The position numbers were made by a program, and so were the translations under genes. A model generated the notes under the pieces. It saw only the letters and a list, made by a program, of their open reading frames with translations. It did not search any database and was not told where the DNA came from. Shown one piece after another: positions 8,816-17,729 of a stretch of DNA of 38,838 nt (position 1 is the first letter of the stretch; the number at the start of each line of letters is the position of its first letter). Origin of the DNA: Hassallia byssoidea VB512170 (lineage in GTDB: Bacteria > Cyanobacteriota > Cyanobacteriia > Cyanobacteriales > Nostocaceae); contig NZ_JTCM02000025.1 of NCBI RefSeq assembly GCF_000817785.2, positions 1 through 38,838 on the forward strand, in the 5' to 3' direction.

Positions 8816-9122
8816 TCTGTTGTTAAATGCTAATTATTACTAATACTTCAAAGGACTGTGTACAGCAGCATTCACACAGAATATCAAAGATTAGGTAAAA
8901 AAGTCTTAATATCTGACACCATAACAGATATACTAATTGAAATAATATCTCAATAAATCTAATTAGTTGTGACAAAGCAAAACTGAAGCGCTTTGTAACC
9001 TCAGCCTTAAAAATTCACGTTCAAGTGGATTTCTTAGTCTGTTCTCAATATCAGCGATCGCTATCAAAGTCAATAAAATATCACAAGATTTGAAATATTA
9101 TGTTGCATCTTAGAAAAAGATT
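8816..9122. other. AT-rich intergenic region upstream of the Hlip gene
   Basis: About 300 bp with no open frame of note and no strong repeat. It probably holds the Hlip promoter region; apart from the box at 9123-9140, nothing specific was recognised. Confidence 0.35.
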
Positions 9123-9140
9123 GTTATATTAGTTTACATA
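9123..9140 (+). promoter_or_regulatory. HLR1-like box (putative RpaB site)
   Basis: GTTATATTAGTTTACATA fits the HLR1 plan of two (G/T)TTACA half-sites with 4-nt spacing, with one mismatch (T for C in the first half-site). HLR1 is the known binding site of the response regulator RpaB at high-light genes, including hli genes. It ends 40 nt before the Hlip ATG. The match is seen; regulation is inferred. Confidence 0.5.
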
Positions 9141-9180
9141 GAGTAACAAAGTTTCGTAAATCCACTTTGGAGTGCCAACC

Positions 9181-9360
9181 ATGCAAAACACAACAAAAGT
9201 TTCCGCCCCCGTAATGGACGATCGCAATGCTTGGCGTTGGGGCTTCACCCCACAAGCAGAAATTTGGAACGGTCGCTTGGCAATGATTGGCTTTTTAGCC
9301 GCCGCTTTAATTGAGATATTCTCTGGTGAAGGTTTCCTGCACTTCTGGGGCATCCTGTAA
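9181..9360 (+). CDS. hli: High-light-inducible protein (Hlip/SCP)
   Basis: 59 aa, one membrane helix, from ATG 9181 with GGAG 8 nt upstream. The Lhc-type chlorophyll-binding motif AEIWNGRLAMIGFLAAALIE is complete, with the Glu, Asn and Arg ligand residues in place. Hlips bind chlorophyll and carotenoid in the thylakoid membrane and protect photosystem assembly under excess light. A preceding in-frame GTG adds only three residues and lacks spacing for the GGAG. It is a monocistronic unit: an HLR1-like box lies upstream and a strong terminator downstream. The paralogue within the Hlip family cannot be fixed. Confidence 0.93.
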   Translation: MQNTTKVSAPVMDDRNAWRWGFTPQAEIWNGRLAMIGFLAAALIEIFSGEGFLHFWGIL

Positions 9361-9390
9361 TATTTAAAACGATAAATATCTTAATAAATA

Positions 9391-9427
9391 AAAAACCTGG
9401 GAGTGTTAATTCACTTCCAGGTTTTTT
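9391..9427 (+). terminator. Rho-independent terminator of the Hlip gene
   Basis: AAAAACCTGGGAGTG-TTAATT-CACTTCCAGGTTTTTT is a long stem with one G/T pair and A and T tracts on the two sides, so it can act in both directions. It starts 31 nt after the Hlip stop. Confidence 0.9.
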
Positions 9428-9436
9428 ACAATTTTT

Positions 9437-9532
9437 AGTCAATAGTCCAGAGTCCATAGTCAAGAGTAAATAGTCGAAGTATTGTTGACTTTTGACTTTT
9501 GACTCTTGACTGTTGACTGTTGACTCTTAACT
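9437..9532. repeat. Inverted STRR pair (AGTCAAN / NTTGACT)
   Basis: AGTC-based heptamers at 9437-9479 (AGTCAATAGTCCAGAGTCC) are followed after a few bases by TTGACTN heptamers at 9484-9532. The two arms are imperfect reverse complements and can fold on each other. The block lies between the convergent Hlip and sigA genes. Confidence 0.8.
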
Positions 9533-9543
9533 CTAAATCTTAA

Positions 9544-10713
9544 CTACCTAATATATTCCTTGAGAACGCTGTTGCGATTTGGGTGGCGTAACTTGCGGAG
9601 TGCTTTCGCCTCAATTTGACGAATTCGTTCGCGGGTGACGTTGAAAATTTGTCCAATTTCTTCTAAAGTCTTCATGCGACCGTCATCTAAACCGTAGCGC
9701 AGTCTGAGAACGTCGCGTTCGCGGGGGCTAAGACTGTCGAGGACTTTTTCTAGGTCTTCGCGCAGAAGATTTTTGGAAACTTGGTCTTCTGGGGTTTCGC
9801 CATCTGACTCAATAAAATCGCCGAGTCGAGAATCTTCTTCTTTGCCAATAGGCGTTTCTAAAGAAATCGGCAGTTGTGCAGATTTAGCAATAAACCGCAG
9901 CTTCTCAATAGTCATTTCCATACGAGTAGCGATTTCTTCTTCAGTGGGTTTGCGACCCATTTCTTGAGAAAGCAGCTTGGTGGTTTTCTTAATCCGAGAG
10001 ATGGTTTCGTAAAGATGAACCGGAAGTCGGATAGTGCGAGATTGATCGGCGATCGCACGAGTAATTGCTTGACGAATCCACCACGTAGCGTATGTAGAAA
10101 ACTTATAACCTTTTTCGTGGTCAAACTTTTCGGCAGCGCGAATCAAACCTAGGCTACCTTCCTGAATTAAGTCTTGGAAGGACAAGCCACGATTCATATA
10201 CTTCTTGGCAATTGAAACTACTAAGCGCAGGTTAGATTGCACCATCTTATCTTTCGCCCTGCGACCGACATGTAGGCGATAACGAAATGCTGGTAGCGGC
10301 AGTTGCACTGCTTCTGCCCATTCGCTGTCCTTCGGATCGCGATCCAACTGATCTAAAAGTTTTTCGCGTGCTCTTTCTAATTCCAGTAAGTCGGCAATCT
10401 TTCGTGCCAATTCAATTTCTTCATCTGCCCGAAGAAGGCGAATACGACCAATTTCTTGCAAGTAAAGCCGAATCGAATCTTCGGTATAATGCTTTTTCTT
10501 GCTTTGGGTCCGGCGACGCGATTTAGCGGCTTTCCCAGACTTTGCGTCGTCCTCATCAGACTGAGGCTCTAAAAATTCATCGTCGCCTTCATCGTTAATA
10601 AGCAAGTCCTCTTCATCCTCGATTAAGAGTTCTTCTAACTCGAGCTCAGGCTGATTCATTATTTCTAGGTCAGGCTGATAAATGCTTTCGAGTACGTTGT
10701 TAGCCTGGTTCAT
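9544..10713 (-). CDS. sigA: Primary sigma factor SigA (RpoD, group 1)
   Basis: 389 aa, the main RNA polymerase sigma factor. An acidic N-terminal segment (about 22-56) is followed by region 1.2 ([16 protein letters not shown], about 79-94), region 2 with the core-binding and -10 recognition helices ([20 protein letters not shown], then [20 protein letters not shown]), region 3, and region 4.2 with the helix-turn-helix [20 protein letters not shown] near the C-terminus. The complete -10/-35 recognition helices and full length support group 1 rather than a group 2 paralogue. The ATG is preceded by AGGA. The 1.58 kb upstream has no clear gene, so long or multiple promoters are possible. Confidence 0.96.
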   Translation of the reverse strand: MNQANNVLESIYQPDLEIMNQPELELEELLIEDEEDLLINDEGDDEFLEPQSDEDDAKSGKAAKSRRRTQSKKKHYTEDSIRLYLQEIGRIRLLRADEEIELARKIADLLELERAREKLLDQLDRDPKDSEWAEAVQLPLPAFRYRLHVGRRAKDKMVQSNLRLVVSIAKKYMNRGLSFQDLIQEGSLGLIRAAEKFDHEKGYKFSTYATWWIRQAITRAIADQSRTIRLPVHLYETISRIKKTTKLLSQEMGRKPTEEEIATRMEMTIEKLRFIAKSAQLPISLETPIGKEEDSRLGDFIESDGETPEDQVSKNLLREDLEKVLDSLSPRERDVLRLRYGLDDGRMKTLEEIGQIFNVTRERIRQIEAKALRKLRHPNRNSVLKEYIR

Positions 10714-11759
10714 GCCGCGTTCCTCATGCTCCTTGCAGAATCAATTCAGGAAAGATGTTTTTACTGCTCTTATAAATGAGCTTTTTGACAAGCGAAAATA
10801 CAGGGCTTAAAGAAAGCCACTAATATTTCCGGAATCTTTACGCCTCCCAAGGGAGGTATTTGTAGCTTAAGTGCGAAGCCGCCGTTTCAACCGACTTCTG
10901 ATGATGAAACTAAACGCCATAAGTGTTGCTGTTACACATCACTTTTGACTAACTGGTCTAAAAAAGACTCATCTTTCTAAAAAACTCACCACTCCATATA
11001 AAACTAATATGACTGTTGGGAGATGTTTATGTAAAGACTGTTCCGATTGTAGCCTGTTTCACAGAAATTGCACTCTTTTTGTGTAATTACAATGAAGTCT
11101 TTAAGTAAAGTTGAGCCTGTTCCACCTAAAAAGTATTGAAAAAAGTAATTATACCCTTAAATTTTGCCAAATCTTTTTCGGATTTACAGTGGCATTATCA
11201 TTACATTCAAACTGAGGTATACTTGCCTTTCTCTAATTTCTAAGTATGATGTAAAACATTAGCTACTTAGAAACCGTGCATTTAATGTTAACTCAGTTTA
11301 GATGTTTGAGTGCAGCCCTTTTTACATTTACTTCATATCTTACTGAGTGATAATTTGCGTAAACTAGACATCGCCTTAAAGCTAAACAGTTGAGATGCTA
11401 TGAGTGCTTCATCAAGCTTGTTGTTTTTATGATTGATTAAGCTTACCCACTTGCATTAGTTTCCGAACTGAACAGTTGTGTTGCTCATATTCAAGCACTC
11501 AACTGGCTTTTTTCCAATCACCTAAACTGAGGAGTTAAGGTATTGGGCAGAATCAGCGCTTTCTCAATTCGGTCTTAATCACACCTTAGCGCAAGAAGTG
11601 AGATTTCAGCCTTATGAAACTTGACAAACTGTTCTTATTGTATACAACGATATTTTAATCAATTCACAAAAGATTTGACACATAAGATTATAGATATTAG
11701 CCTACAAAGGGTCAAAACTGCATGACATTTATGCGAAATTGTCACTTGTGCTACAGCAG
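10714..11759. other. Long region upstream of sigA without a recognised gene
   Basis: AT-rich, with no HIP1 site noticed and no STRR, unlike most gaps in this window. A short hairpin CCTCCC-AA-GGGAGG lies near 10843-10857, about 130 nt before the sigA start. No sustained open frame is convincing in the first kilobase. It may hold distal sigA promoters or an unrecognised RNA. No known RNA family was identified by eye. Confidence 0.4.
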
Positions 11760-11876
11760 ATGAAGATATTAACAAGTTTTTCACAAGCTGCTGGAGAGCG
11801 CTTAAAAGCCAGAAATTTGAGCCAAGAGCAAGGACTAGGGTCATTTATACGGCTTTATCGCATTACTTCTTTGTAG
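11760..11876 (+). CDS. Possible 38-aa small protein
   Basis: ATG to TAG encodes MKILTSFSQAAGERLKARNL followed by SQEQGLGSFIRLYRITSL. The composition is balanced and the peptide is basic and amphipathic, which looks more like coding sequence than the surrounding AT-rich DNA. No good Shine-Dalgarno is seen, and I do not recognise the family. It could be a real short protein or chance. Confidence 0.35.
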   Translation: MKILTSFSQAAGERLKARNLSQEQGLGSFIRLYRITSL

Positions 11877-12208
11877 ATGCTTTGGTGAAGCTGCGACTAC
11901 TAAACTTTAGACTACTTCCATCGCTCCTATTAGAGCCTCAGTAGTAGGGCTACCTAACTTGCACTAAATTTAACCAAATTACGGAAAATCATGAATCCTT
12001 TCCGAAAAAACTTGACAAAAAATCCTTTTTGTGAATTAGTTTAGATTTCTGCTTGCCTTATTTTTCAGCTTCAAAAGTTCAACTGGCAGGGTAAATGACA
12101 TTTAAATGGTTAAACATAACAATTAACTAAAGTGCGTTAGTAAAACTATTTAATAAGAATTTTTCTCAAACAAAATTTTTGTGTACTTCTTTTAAAACCA
12201 AGGCACGA

Positions 12209-12253
12209 AAAAGCCCCCAGTTATTGCTGCGAAGCGTAAACAGGGGGTTATTT
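12209..12253 (-). terminator. Terminator of the fasciclin gene
   Basis: Read on the minus strand, CCCCC and GGGGG arms enclose a 25-30-nt loop and are followed by CTTTTTC. It lies 40 nt after the fasciclin stop. The rest of 11877-12292 shows no gene. Confidence 0.65.
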
Positions 12254-12292
12254 AGTTGGCTTAACTATATTTGCGCTGACGGTGCTTAAGAC

Positions 12293-12940
12293 TTACTTAA
12301 AATTGGGTGGCAGAATTACTTTGTCAACTACATGCACAATGCCATTGCTAGCGGGAATGTCAGCTTGAACGACTTTAGCACCGTTGACTGTGACTGAGTT
12401 GCTGGCACTATCAACTTTTACTGTCACAGGAGTACCCTCTACTGTTTTGACTTGTCCAGATGTTAGCTGGCTAGAGGTGACTTGCCCGGGTACAACATGA
12501 TATCCCAAAAGCTTGACTAATTTTGATTTGTTTTCTGGCTTGAGGAGTTTGTCTACAGTACCTTTTGGTAATGCGGCAAAAGCAGCATCAGTAGGTGCAA
12601 ATACTGTGTAAGGTCCTTTCCCAGTCAATTGTTCAGTTAAGCCTGCGGCTTGTACTGCCTTTGTTAAAGTTGTAAATGAACCCTGACTGGCTGCTGTCTG
12701 TGCCAATTCTCCCAAATTTTGGTTTGCAGTTGTGCCTGCGGGTGTTGGTGAGGCAGAAGGAACGGTAGTTGCTGGAGTTTCCGTTGTTGTCGGGGGAAGG
12801 GTTGTCTGAGTTTCTGTAGCGGGAGGAACTGTTGGATTTTCGGCAACCGGCTGGTTGTTACAGGCAGACAGAGCAACAAGACTGCCTACACTAATTGCAC
12901 TGAACAATACTTTTGCTAAAATGCTGTTACTCTTTTTCAT
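12293..12940 (-). CDS. Fasciclin (FAS1) domain lipoprotein
   Basis: 215 aa from ATG 12940 (MKKSNSILAK). An N-terminal lipoprotein signal has a lipobox LVALSAC, so Cys26 is the likely lipidated residue. A Pro/Thr-rich linker (about 32-70) leads to one FAS1 domain with the H1 box YTVFAPTDAAFAALPKGT and the H2 box NGIVHVVDKVILPP. FAS1 domains mediate adhesion or surface interactions. An in-frame TTG 18 nt upstream would lengthen the signal by six residues and is less likely. It has its own terminator at 12209-12253. Confidence 0.92.
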   Translation of the reverse strand: MKKSNSILAKVLFSAISVGSLVALSACNNQPVAENPTVPPATETQTTLPPTTTETPATTVPSASPTPAGTTANQNLGELAQTAASQGSFTTLTKAVQAAGLTEQLTGKGPYTVFAPTDAAFAALPKGTVDKLLKPENKSKLVKLLGYHVVPGQVTSSQLTSGQVKTVEGTPVTVKVDSASNSVTVNGAKVVQADIPASNGIVHVVDKVILPPNFK

Positions 12941-13473
12941 GGTCTGACCAAAAATCAAGATAAATTAACAACTATTTAAAAATTTTAATAATTGTCAGAA
13001 CTAATCCCTCAGCCTAGCGAGGTAGTTTTTCAAAATATCTAGACAATCTGACCAAAAGGTGTAGAAAAAAATAAGCATGAAAGTTAGTGCCAAATCTCTA
13101 TTACCAGAACGGTGGCAATGGCTGCTAGGTGGAGCGATCGCCATGCTCACTGCTAGCACTTTGGATTGGATTCAACCTTAGAACCAACAGTACCATAACA
13201 GGGCGATCGCTCAAAATCGTTCTTTGCAGTTCTCATGGGTACTGTATTTCTGCCAACGGGCAAGGAACCACTTTTCTCTCTTGAGCTTTTGGTTGATGCA
13301 TCTACATCTGTCTGTTGTTTGGAAACGCCATCTCAATTATCTTTAATCAAGGCTCCTAAGTAAATAAGCGAACATTCTCTGGCGTAAATAAAATTTTTCA
13401 CACATAACGTGTTATTTAAGTTGTATTTATGGGAACTATATATCTGTAGTTTGATTATTTTTCAACAACCAGA
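12941..13473. other. Region with short open frames, possible gene remnant
   Basis: Between the divergent fasciclin and hypothetical genes. It contains a 34-codon frame at 13077-13181, and a separate 42-codon frame from about 13235 (starting MGTVFLPTGKEPLFSLELL). The two lie in different frames and could be parts of one decayed gene. Confidence 0.3.
13077..13181 (+). CDS. Possible 34-aa membrane peptide or gene fragment
   Basis: ATG to TAG encodes MKVSAKSLLPERWQWLLGGA followed by IAMLTASTLDWIQP. It has one hydrophobic helix and contains a HIP1-like site. It may be the N-terminus of a larger membrane protein broken by a frameshift; the following 42-codon frame would then be its continuation. 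I do not recognise it. Confidence 0.25.
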   Translation: MKVSAKSLLPERWQWLLGGAIAMLTASTLDWIQP

Positions 13474-14253
13474 ATGTTCTCTTTATCTCGTCAAAGTGTG
13501 ACTACTTTTTTTCTAATTTTTTTGTGCATCATCGGAGTTGGATTAATCCAATTTACGCGACTGCAAAAACATAACAGTAGCAATATTGCATCTTTCAAAA
13601 TCGAAAAAAAAATTAAATCAGAAAAATTACGTCTTATGTTTCTGAAAAATATGCCCAGTTTCGGCTATAAAAACTTAATTGCCGATTGGGTATATCTCGA
13701 TTTTTTGCAATACTTTGGTGATGATGAAATTCGCGAAAAAACAGGTTACAGTCTCAGTCCAGAATATTTTGAAGTCATTTTGGGAAACGATCCGCGATTT
13801 TTAACAGCTTATATTGGTCTTTCTACTAGTACTTCTATGTATGCTGCTATGCCAAAAAGGTCTGTTGCCTTAATGGAAAAAAGTTTAAAGTCACTATCTC
13901 CTTGGGTTCCAGAAAAATCTTATTATGTGTGGCGTTATAAAGGAATTGATGAGTTATTATTTTTAGGTAATTCGACCGCCGCAAGACAATCTTTTGAAAC
14001 GGCGGCAAACTGGGCGAATAACTATTCAGATGAAGAAAGTAAACAAGTTATAACTATTTCTCAAAAAACTGCTGATTTTCTCAGTCATAATCCTGATAGC
14101 AAACATGCTCAAATTGCTTCATGGGCAATGGTTTTAAATAATCATGTTGATGAGAAAACCCGTAAAATAGCAATTGGACAAATCGAAGCTTTGGGAGGAA
14201 AGGTAATCAGTACTCCTCAAGGAAATCAAATTAAGTTTCCGAAGAAAGATTGA
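13474..14253 (+). CDS. Conserved-looking hypothetical protein, membrane-anchored, helical
   Basis: 259 aa. An N-terminal membrane segment (about 8-27, FFLIFLCIIGVGLIQF) is followed by a mostly helical, probably extracytoplasmic domain. Notable stretches are YKNLIADWVYLDFLQYFGDD (about 65-84) and NDPRFLTAYIGLSTSTSMYA, which look like degenerate TPR-type helices. The function is not known to me. The gene stands alone between the fasciclin lipoprotein gene and an STRR/MITE block. The ATG lacks a clear Shine-Dalgarno. It is AT-rich but shows normal coding character. Confidence 0.75.
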   Translation: MFSLSRQSVTTFFLIFLCIIGVGLIQFTRLQKHNSSNIASFKIEKKIKSEKLRLMFLKNMPSFGYKNLIADWVYLDFLQYFGDDEIREKTGYSLSPEYFEVILGNDPRFLTAYIGLSTSTSMYAAMPKRSVALMEKSLKSLSPWVPEKSYYVWRYKGIDELLFLGNSTAARQSFETAANWANNYSDEESKQVITISQKTADFLSHNPDSKHAQIASWAMVLNNHVDEKTRKIAIGQIEALGGKVISTPQGNQIKFPKKD

Positions 14254-14254
14254 A

Positions 14255-14400
14255 TAGTGGTTGGTGGTTGGTTGTTGGTGGTTGGTGGTTGGTGGTTGGT
14301 GGTTAGTTGTTGGTAGTTGGTGGTTGGTGGTTGGTGGTTAGTTGTTTGTGGTTGGTGGTTGGTGGTTGGTGGTTAGTTGTTGGTGGTTGGTCGTTGGTTG
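14255..14400. repeat. STRR array GGTTGGT / GGTTAGT
   Basis: About 20 heptamer-like units (GGTTGGTGGTTGGTGGTTAG) begin directly after the stop of the preceding gene. It is imperfectly complementary to the AACTACTAACC array at 14525-14618 on the other side of a MITE-like element. Confidence 0.8.
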
Positions 14401-14519
14401 TTATACCAATTATCTGTGATGTTGCGTTTTATTCGCCTCAGGCTGGAAGCCTGGGGCTAAACGAACTAAGCCATGACTAGCGGGCTTGTTAAGAACATTT
14501 TTACAGAGAATTGGTATTA
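14401..14519. mobile_element. MITE-like element with TTATACCAATT ends
   Basis: About 119 bp with terminal inverted repeats TTATACCAATTATCTGTGA and TTTTACAGAGAATTGGTATTA. The centre holds a second palindrome (CCTCAGGCTGGAAGCCTGGGG). ATACCAATT ends are common in cyanobacterial non-autonomous elements. No transposase is inside. A target duplication could not be defined because STRRs flank it. Confidence 0.6.
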
Positions 14520-14524
14520 GTTGC

Positions 14525-14618
14525 TAATATGAACTAATAACTACTAACTACTAACTACTAACCTCTAACCTCTAACTACTAACTTATAACTACTAACCTC
14601 TAACTTATAACTACTAAC
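14525..14618. repeat. STRR array AACTACTAACC
   Basis: Tandem CTAACTA/CTAACCT units run to within 8 nt of the start of the next gene. They are the inverted partner of the GGTTAGT array at 14255-14400. Confidence 0.8.
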
Positions 14619-14625
14619 GCTTGCT

Positions 14626-15411
14626 TTGTTTTGGTATAACGGCAAATTAATTGAGTCTCAAACTCTGGAGTTAGCAATTGACGATCCGGGGTTACTTTAT
14701 GGAGCGACGGTTTTTACTACGCTGCGGGTTTATGGCAAGCTGGATAGTAGTTTAACTAATTGGGTGTCACATTGCGATCGCCTGCAATTTAGTTTACAAA
14801 CTTTTGGTTGGCAGCAACCAGACTGGAAGCGTCTGCGTCAAGGCGCAGAACTTATCATGGCACACTTTCCTATTCTGAGAATTACTGTCTTTCCTGATGG
14901 ACGAGAGTGGATAACTGGCAGATTATTAATCCCGGATTTGACTTATAAGCAAATAAATGGTATTGAATGCACCGTTTCCATACCGGAATATTATCGCAGT
15001 CTTGCGATTCACAAAACTGGAAATTACCTGAGTGCTTGGTTGGCAAAAAATAGCGCTCAAAAGTTGAATGCTCAAGAAACAATTTTAGTTTCAAAAGCGG
15101 GAAATTGGTTAGAAACGAGTACCGGCAATCTTTGGGGATGGCTTGATGGCTGTTGGCGGACGCCTCCAACAGAGGGAATTTTGCCAGGAATTATGCGTGA
15201 GAAATTGATAAATTACCTTCACACTCAGCAGCAAGTGGTGAGAGAGGAACCTTGGACACCAGAGTTAGTCAAAAAATTTGAGGCGATCGCTTACAGTAAT
15301 TGTGTAGTCGAACTTATCCCCATCCACACCGTCATTCAGCCGACAGGAAAGCTAGAATATGATCCCAGGCATCCGATTTTTCAGCAATTGCGGCAACTTT
15401 TTCTAGCATGA
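14626..15411 (+). CDS. pabC: Class IV aminotransferase, likely aminodeoxychorismate lyase
   Basis: 261 aa, PLP fold-type IV. It starts at TTG 14626, giving MFWYNGKLI, the expected N-terminus of the family; no ATG lies in frame upstream. The Lys for PLP is probably K130 in HKTGNYLSAW. GNWLETSTGNLWG and TPPTEGILPGIMRE match the phosphate-binding and C-terminal motifs. Aminodeoxychorismate lyase makes p-aminobenzoate for folate; a D-amino-acid or branched-chain aminotransferase role is the main alternative. The STRR array ends just before the start, and no Shine-Dalgarno is seen. ftsH follows after 112 bp. Confidence 0.82.
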   Translation: MFWYNGKLIESQTLELAIDDPGLLYGATVFTTLRVYGKLDSSLTNWVSHCDRLQFSLQTFGWQQPDWKRLRQGAELIMAHFPILRITVFPDGREWITGRLLIPDLTYKQINGIECTVSIPEYYRSLAIHKTGNYLSAWLAKNSAQKLNAQETILVSKAGNWLETSTGNLWGWLDGCWRTPPTEGILPGIMREKLINYLHTQQQVVREEPWTPELVKKFEAIAYSNCVVELIPIHTVIQPTGKLEYDPRHPIFQQLRQLFLA

Positions 15412-15523
15412 GGGTGCGGAAATCTGATATACCTTAAGATAAGTTAACATAATTCTTATAATGCCCTCTCCTAACAGAGATGCACTTGCCTTCGCACAAA
15501 AAGTATTGGAGGATTGACCGAGC

Positions 15524-17362
15524 GTGAATAAAAGATGGAGAAATGCGGGGCTGTACGCGCTGCTTTTTATTGTTGTCATAGCTTTAGGAACAGCATTCTT
15601 TGACAAACAACCCCAAAGCAGAGAAACATGGCGTTACAGTCAGTTTATTCAAGAAGTTGAAAACAATAACGTTGCAAAAGTCAGTTTAAGTGCAGATCGG
15701 TCTACGGCTCTTGTCAAGTCGAATCAAGGAACCCAGTTTATAGTCACCTTGGTCAACGATCCAGACCTGATCAATACTCTCACCGCAAAAAACGTTGATA
15801 TTTCTGTTTTGCCGCAAACCGATGAAGGATTTTGGTTTAAGGCACTCAGCAGCTTATTTTTCCCAGTATTGCTTTTAGTTGGCTTATTCTTTCTACTGCG
15901 TCGTGCCCAAAATGGTCCGGGTAGCCAAGCAATGAACTTTGGTAAGTCTAAAGCCAGAGTGCAAATGGAGCCACAAACCCAAGTAACCTTTGGTGATGTT
16001 GCGGGTATCGACCAAGCGAAGCTGGAATTAAACGAAGTTGTAGACTTTCTCAAAAACGCCGATCGCTTTACCGCAGTTGGTGCAAAAATTCCTAAAGGTG
16101 TGCTGCTAGTTGGTCCTCCCGGTACAGGTAAAACTTTACTAGCTCGTGCTGTAGCCGGGGAAGCGGGTGTTCCCTTCTTCTCCATCTCTGGTTCCGAGTT
16201 CGTAGAAATGTTCGTGGGTGTAGGTGCTTCCCGCGTGCGTGACTTGTTCGAGCAAGCTAAATCTAATGCTCCGTGTATCGTCTTCATCGATGAAATTGAC
16301 GCTGTAGGTCGTCAGCGGGGTGCAGGTTTAGGCGGTGGTAACGATGAGCGCGAACAAACCCTCAACCAGTTGCTGACCGAAATGGACGGCTTTGAGGGCA
16401 ACACCGGCATTATCATTATTGCTGCTACCAACCGTCCGGATGTATTGGATGCAGCATTGTTGCGTCCGGGTCGCTTTGACCGTCAAGTTGTGGTGGATCG
16501 TCCTGATTACGGCGGACGCAGTGAAATTCTCAAAGTTCATGCTCGTGGCAAGACTTTGGCGAAGGATGTGGACTTGGATAAAATTGCCCGTCGTACTCCT
16601 GGTTTCACCGGTGCGGATTTGTCCAACTTGTTGAATGAAGCGGCAATTTTGGCAGCACGACGCAATTTGACGGAAATTTCAATGGATGAAATCAACGACG
16701 CGATCGACCGCGTGTTGGCAGGTCCAGAGAAGAAAGACCGAGTAATGAGCGAAAAGCGCAAGACATTGGTAGCATACCACGAAGCCGGTCACGCTTTAGT
16801 TGGTGCTTTGATGCCAGATTATGACCCAGTGCAAAAAATTAGCATTATTCCTCGCGGTCGTGCAGGTGGTTTAACTTGGTTTACCCCCAGCGAAGACCGG
16901 ATGGACACTGGTTTATACAGCCGCGCTTATTTGGAAAATCAGATGGCTGTAGCTTTGGGTGGTCGGATTGCTGAAGAAATTATCTTTGGTGAAGAGGAAG
17001 TGACTACAGGTGCTTCTAACGACTTGCAACAAGTAGCGCGTGTTGCTCGGCAGATGATAACACGATTTGGCATGAGCGATCGCTTGGGTCCAGTTGCCCT
17101 CGGTCGTCAGCAAGGTAATATGTTCCTCGGTCGGGATATCATGTCAGAGCGCGATTTCTCGGAAGAAACCGCTGCTGCCGTTGATGAAGAAGTCCGCAAA
17201 CTTGTGGATGTAGCTTATCAACGTGCTAAAGATGTTTTGGTTAGCAACCGCCACATTCTCGACCTCATCGCGCAAATGCTGGTTGATAAGGAAACTGTGG
17301 ATGCTGATGAGTTGCAAGAAATTCTCGCGAACAACGATGTAAAAACCGCTGCGTTTGCGTAA
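15524..17362 (+). CDS. ftsH: ATP-dependent zinc metalloprotease FtsH
   Basis: 612 aa, membrane AAA protease; in cyanobacteria FtsH complexes remove damaged D1 and other thylakoid proteins. There are two membrane segments (about 9-25 and 109-125) with an FtsH extracellular domain between them. The Walker A motif is GPPGTGKT (197-204), Walker B is CIVFIDEID (251-259), the SRH contains ATNRPDVLD, and the zinc site HEAGH lies at 419-423. The start is GTG 15524 with GGAGG 11 nt upstream. Length and motifs are complete. Which of the usual four cyanobacterial FtsH paralogues it is cannot be settled by eye. A dispersed palindrome and a terminator follow it. Confidence 0.96.
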   Translation: MNKRWRNAGLYALLFIVVIALGTAFFDKQPQSRETWRYSQFIQEVENNNVAKVSLSADRSTALVKSNQGTQFIVTLVNDPDLINTLTAKNVDISVLPQTDEGFWFKALSSLFFPVLLLVGLFFLLRRAQNGPGSQAMNFGKSKARVQMEPQTQVTFGDVAGIDQAKLELNEVVDFLKNADRFTAVGAKIPKGVLLVGPPGTGKTLLARAVAGEAGVPFFSISGSEFVEMFVGVGASRVRDLFEQAKSNAPCIVFIDEIDAVGRQRGAGLGGGNDEREQTLNQLLTEMDGFEGNTGIIIIAATNRPDVLDAALLRPGRFDRQVVVDRPDYGGRSEILKVHARGKTLAKDVDLDKIARRTPGFTGADLSNLLNEAAILAARRNLTEISMDEINDAIDRVLAGPEKKDRVMSEKRKTLVAYHEAGHALVGALMPDYDPVQKISIIPRGRAGGLTWFTPSEDRMDTGLYSRAYLENQMAVALGGRIAEEIIFGEEEVTTGASNDLQQVARVARQMITRFGMSDRLGPVALGRQQGNMFLGRDIMSERDFSEETAAAVDEEVRKLVDVAYQRAKDVLVSNRHILDLIAQMLVDKETVDADELQEILANNDVKTAAFA

Positions 17363-17365
17363 TTC

Positions 17366-17420
17366 AGTAGAGACGTTCCACACCGAACATTCAGTAGAGA
17401 CGTTCCACACCGAACGTCTG
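17366..17420. repeat. Duplicated AGAGACGTTC palindrome after ftsH
   Basis: CAGTAGAGACGTTCCACACC occurs twice in tandem. The second copy completes AGACGTTC-CACACC-GAACGTCT; the first is truncated after GAAC. It is the same family as the hairpin at 8790-8815. Confidence 0.7.
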
Positions 17421-17452
17421 TACACGAGTTAATTAACAATTCATAACTTTTG

Positions 17453-17491
17453 ATAGGGTAATTTTGGTACTTTCCATTACCCTATTTTTTT
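17453..17491 (+). terminator. Rho-independent terminator downstream of ftsH
   Basis: A 9-bp stem ATAGGGTAA / TTACCCTAT with a 15-nt loop, followed by TTTTTTT. It probably ends the pabC-ftsH transcript. The rest of the gap to 17729 shows no gene. Confidence 0.85.
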
Positions 17492-17729
17492 AGTATCAAA
17501 AAGTAGAATAGGCTGAAGTACAAAAATATAAGCGATCGATATTAGTTGAGCTTCTTGAAGTAATATAGCGGTTAAGAGTTGTGTACAAATACGCGCTAAT
17601 TTCACCTTTTAGGAGAATTGCTATAGAGGTGGTATCTATTAGACCTATCCTTAATATAAACAGATAAATTTTACCAGCATCTCAAATGGAAGTTGGTGAA
17701 AAAGCTTGTAAACTGCCTTTGTAATGTCT

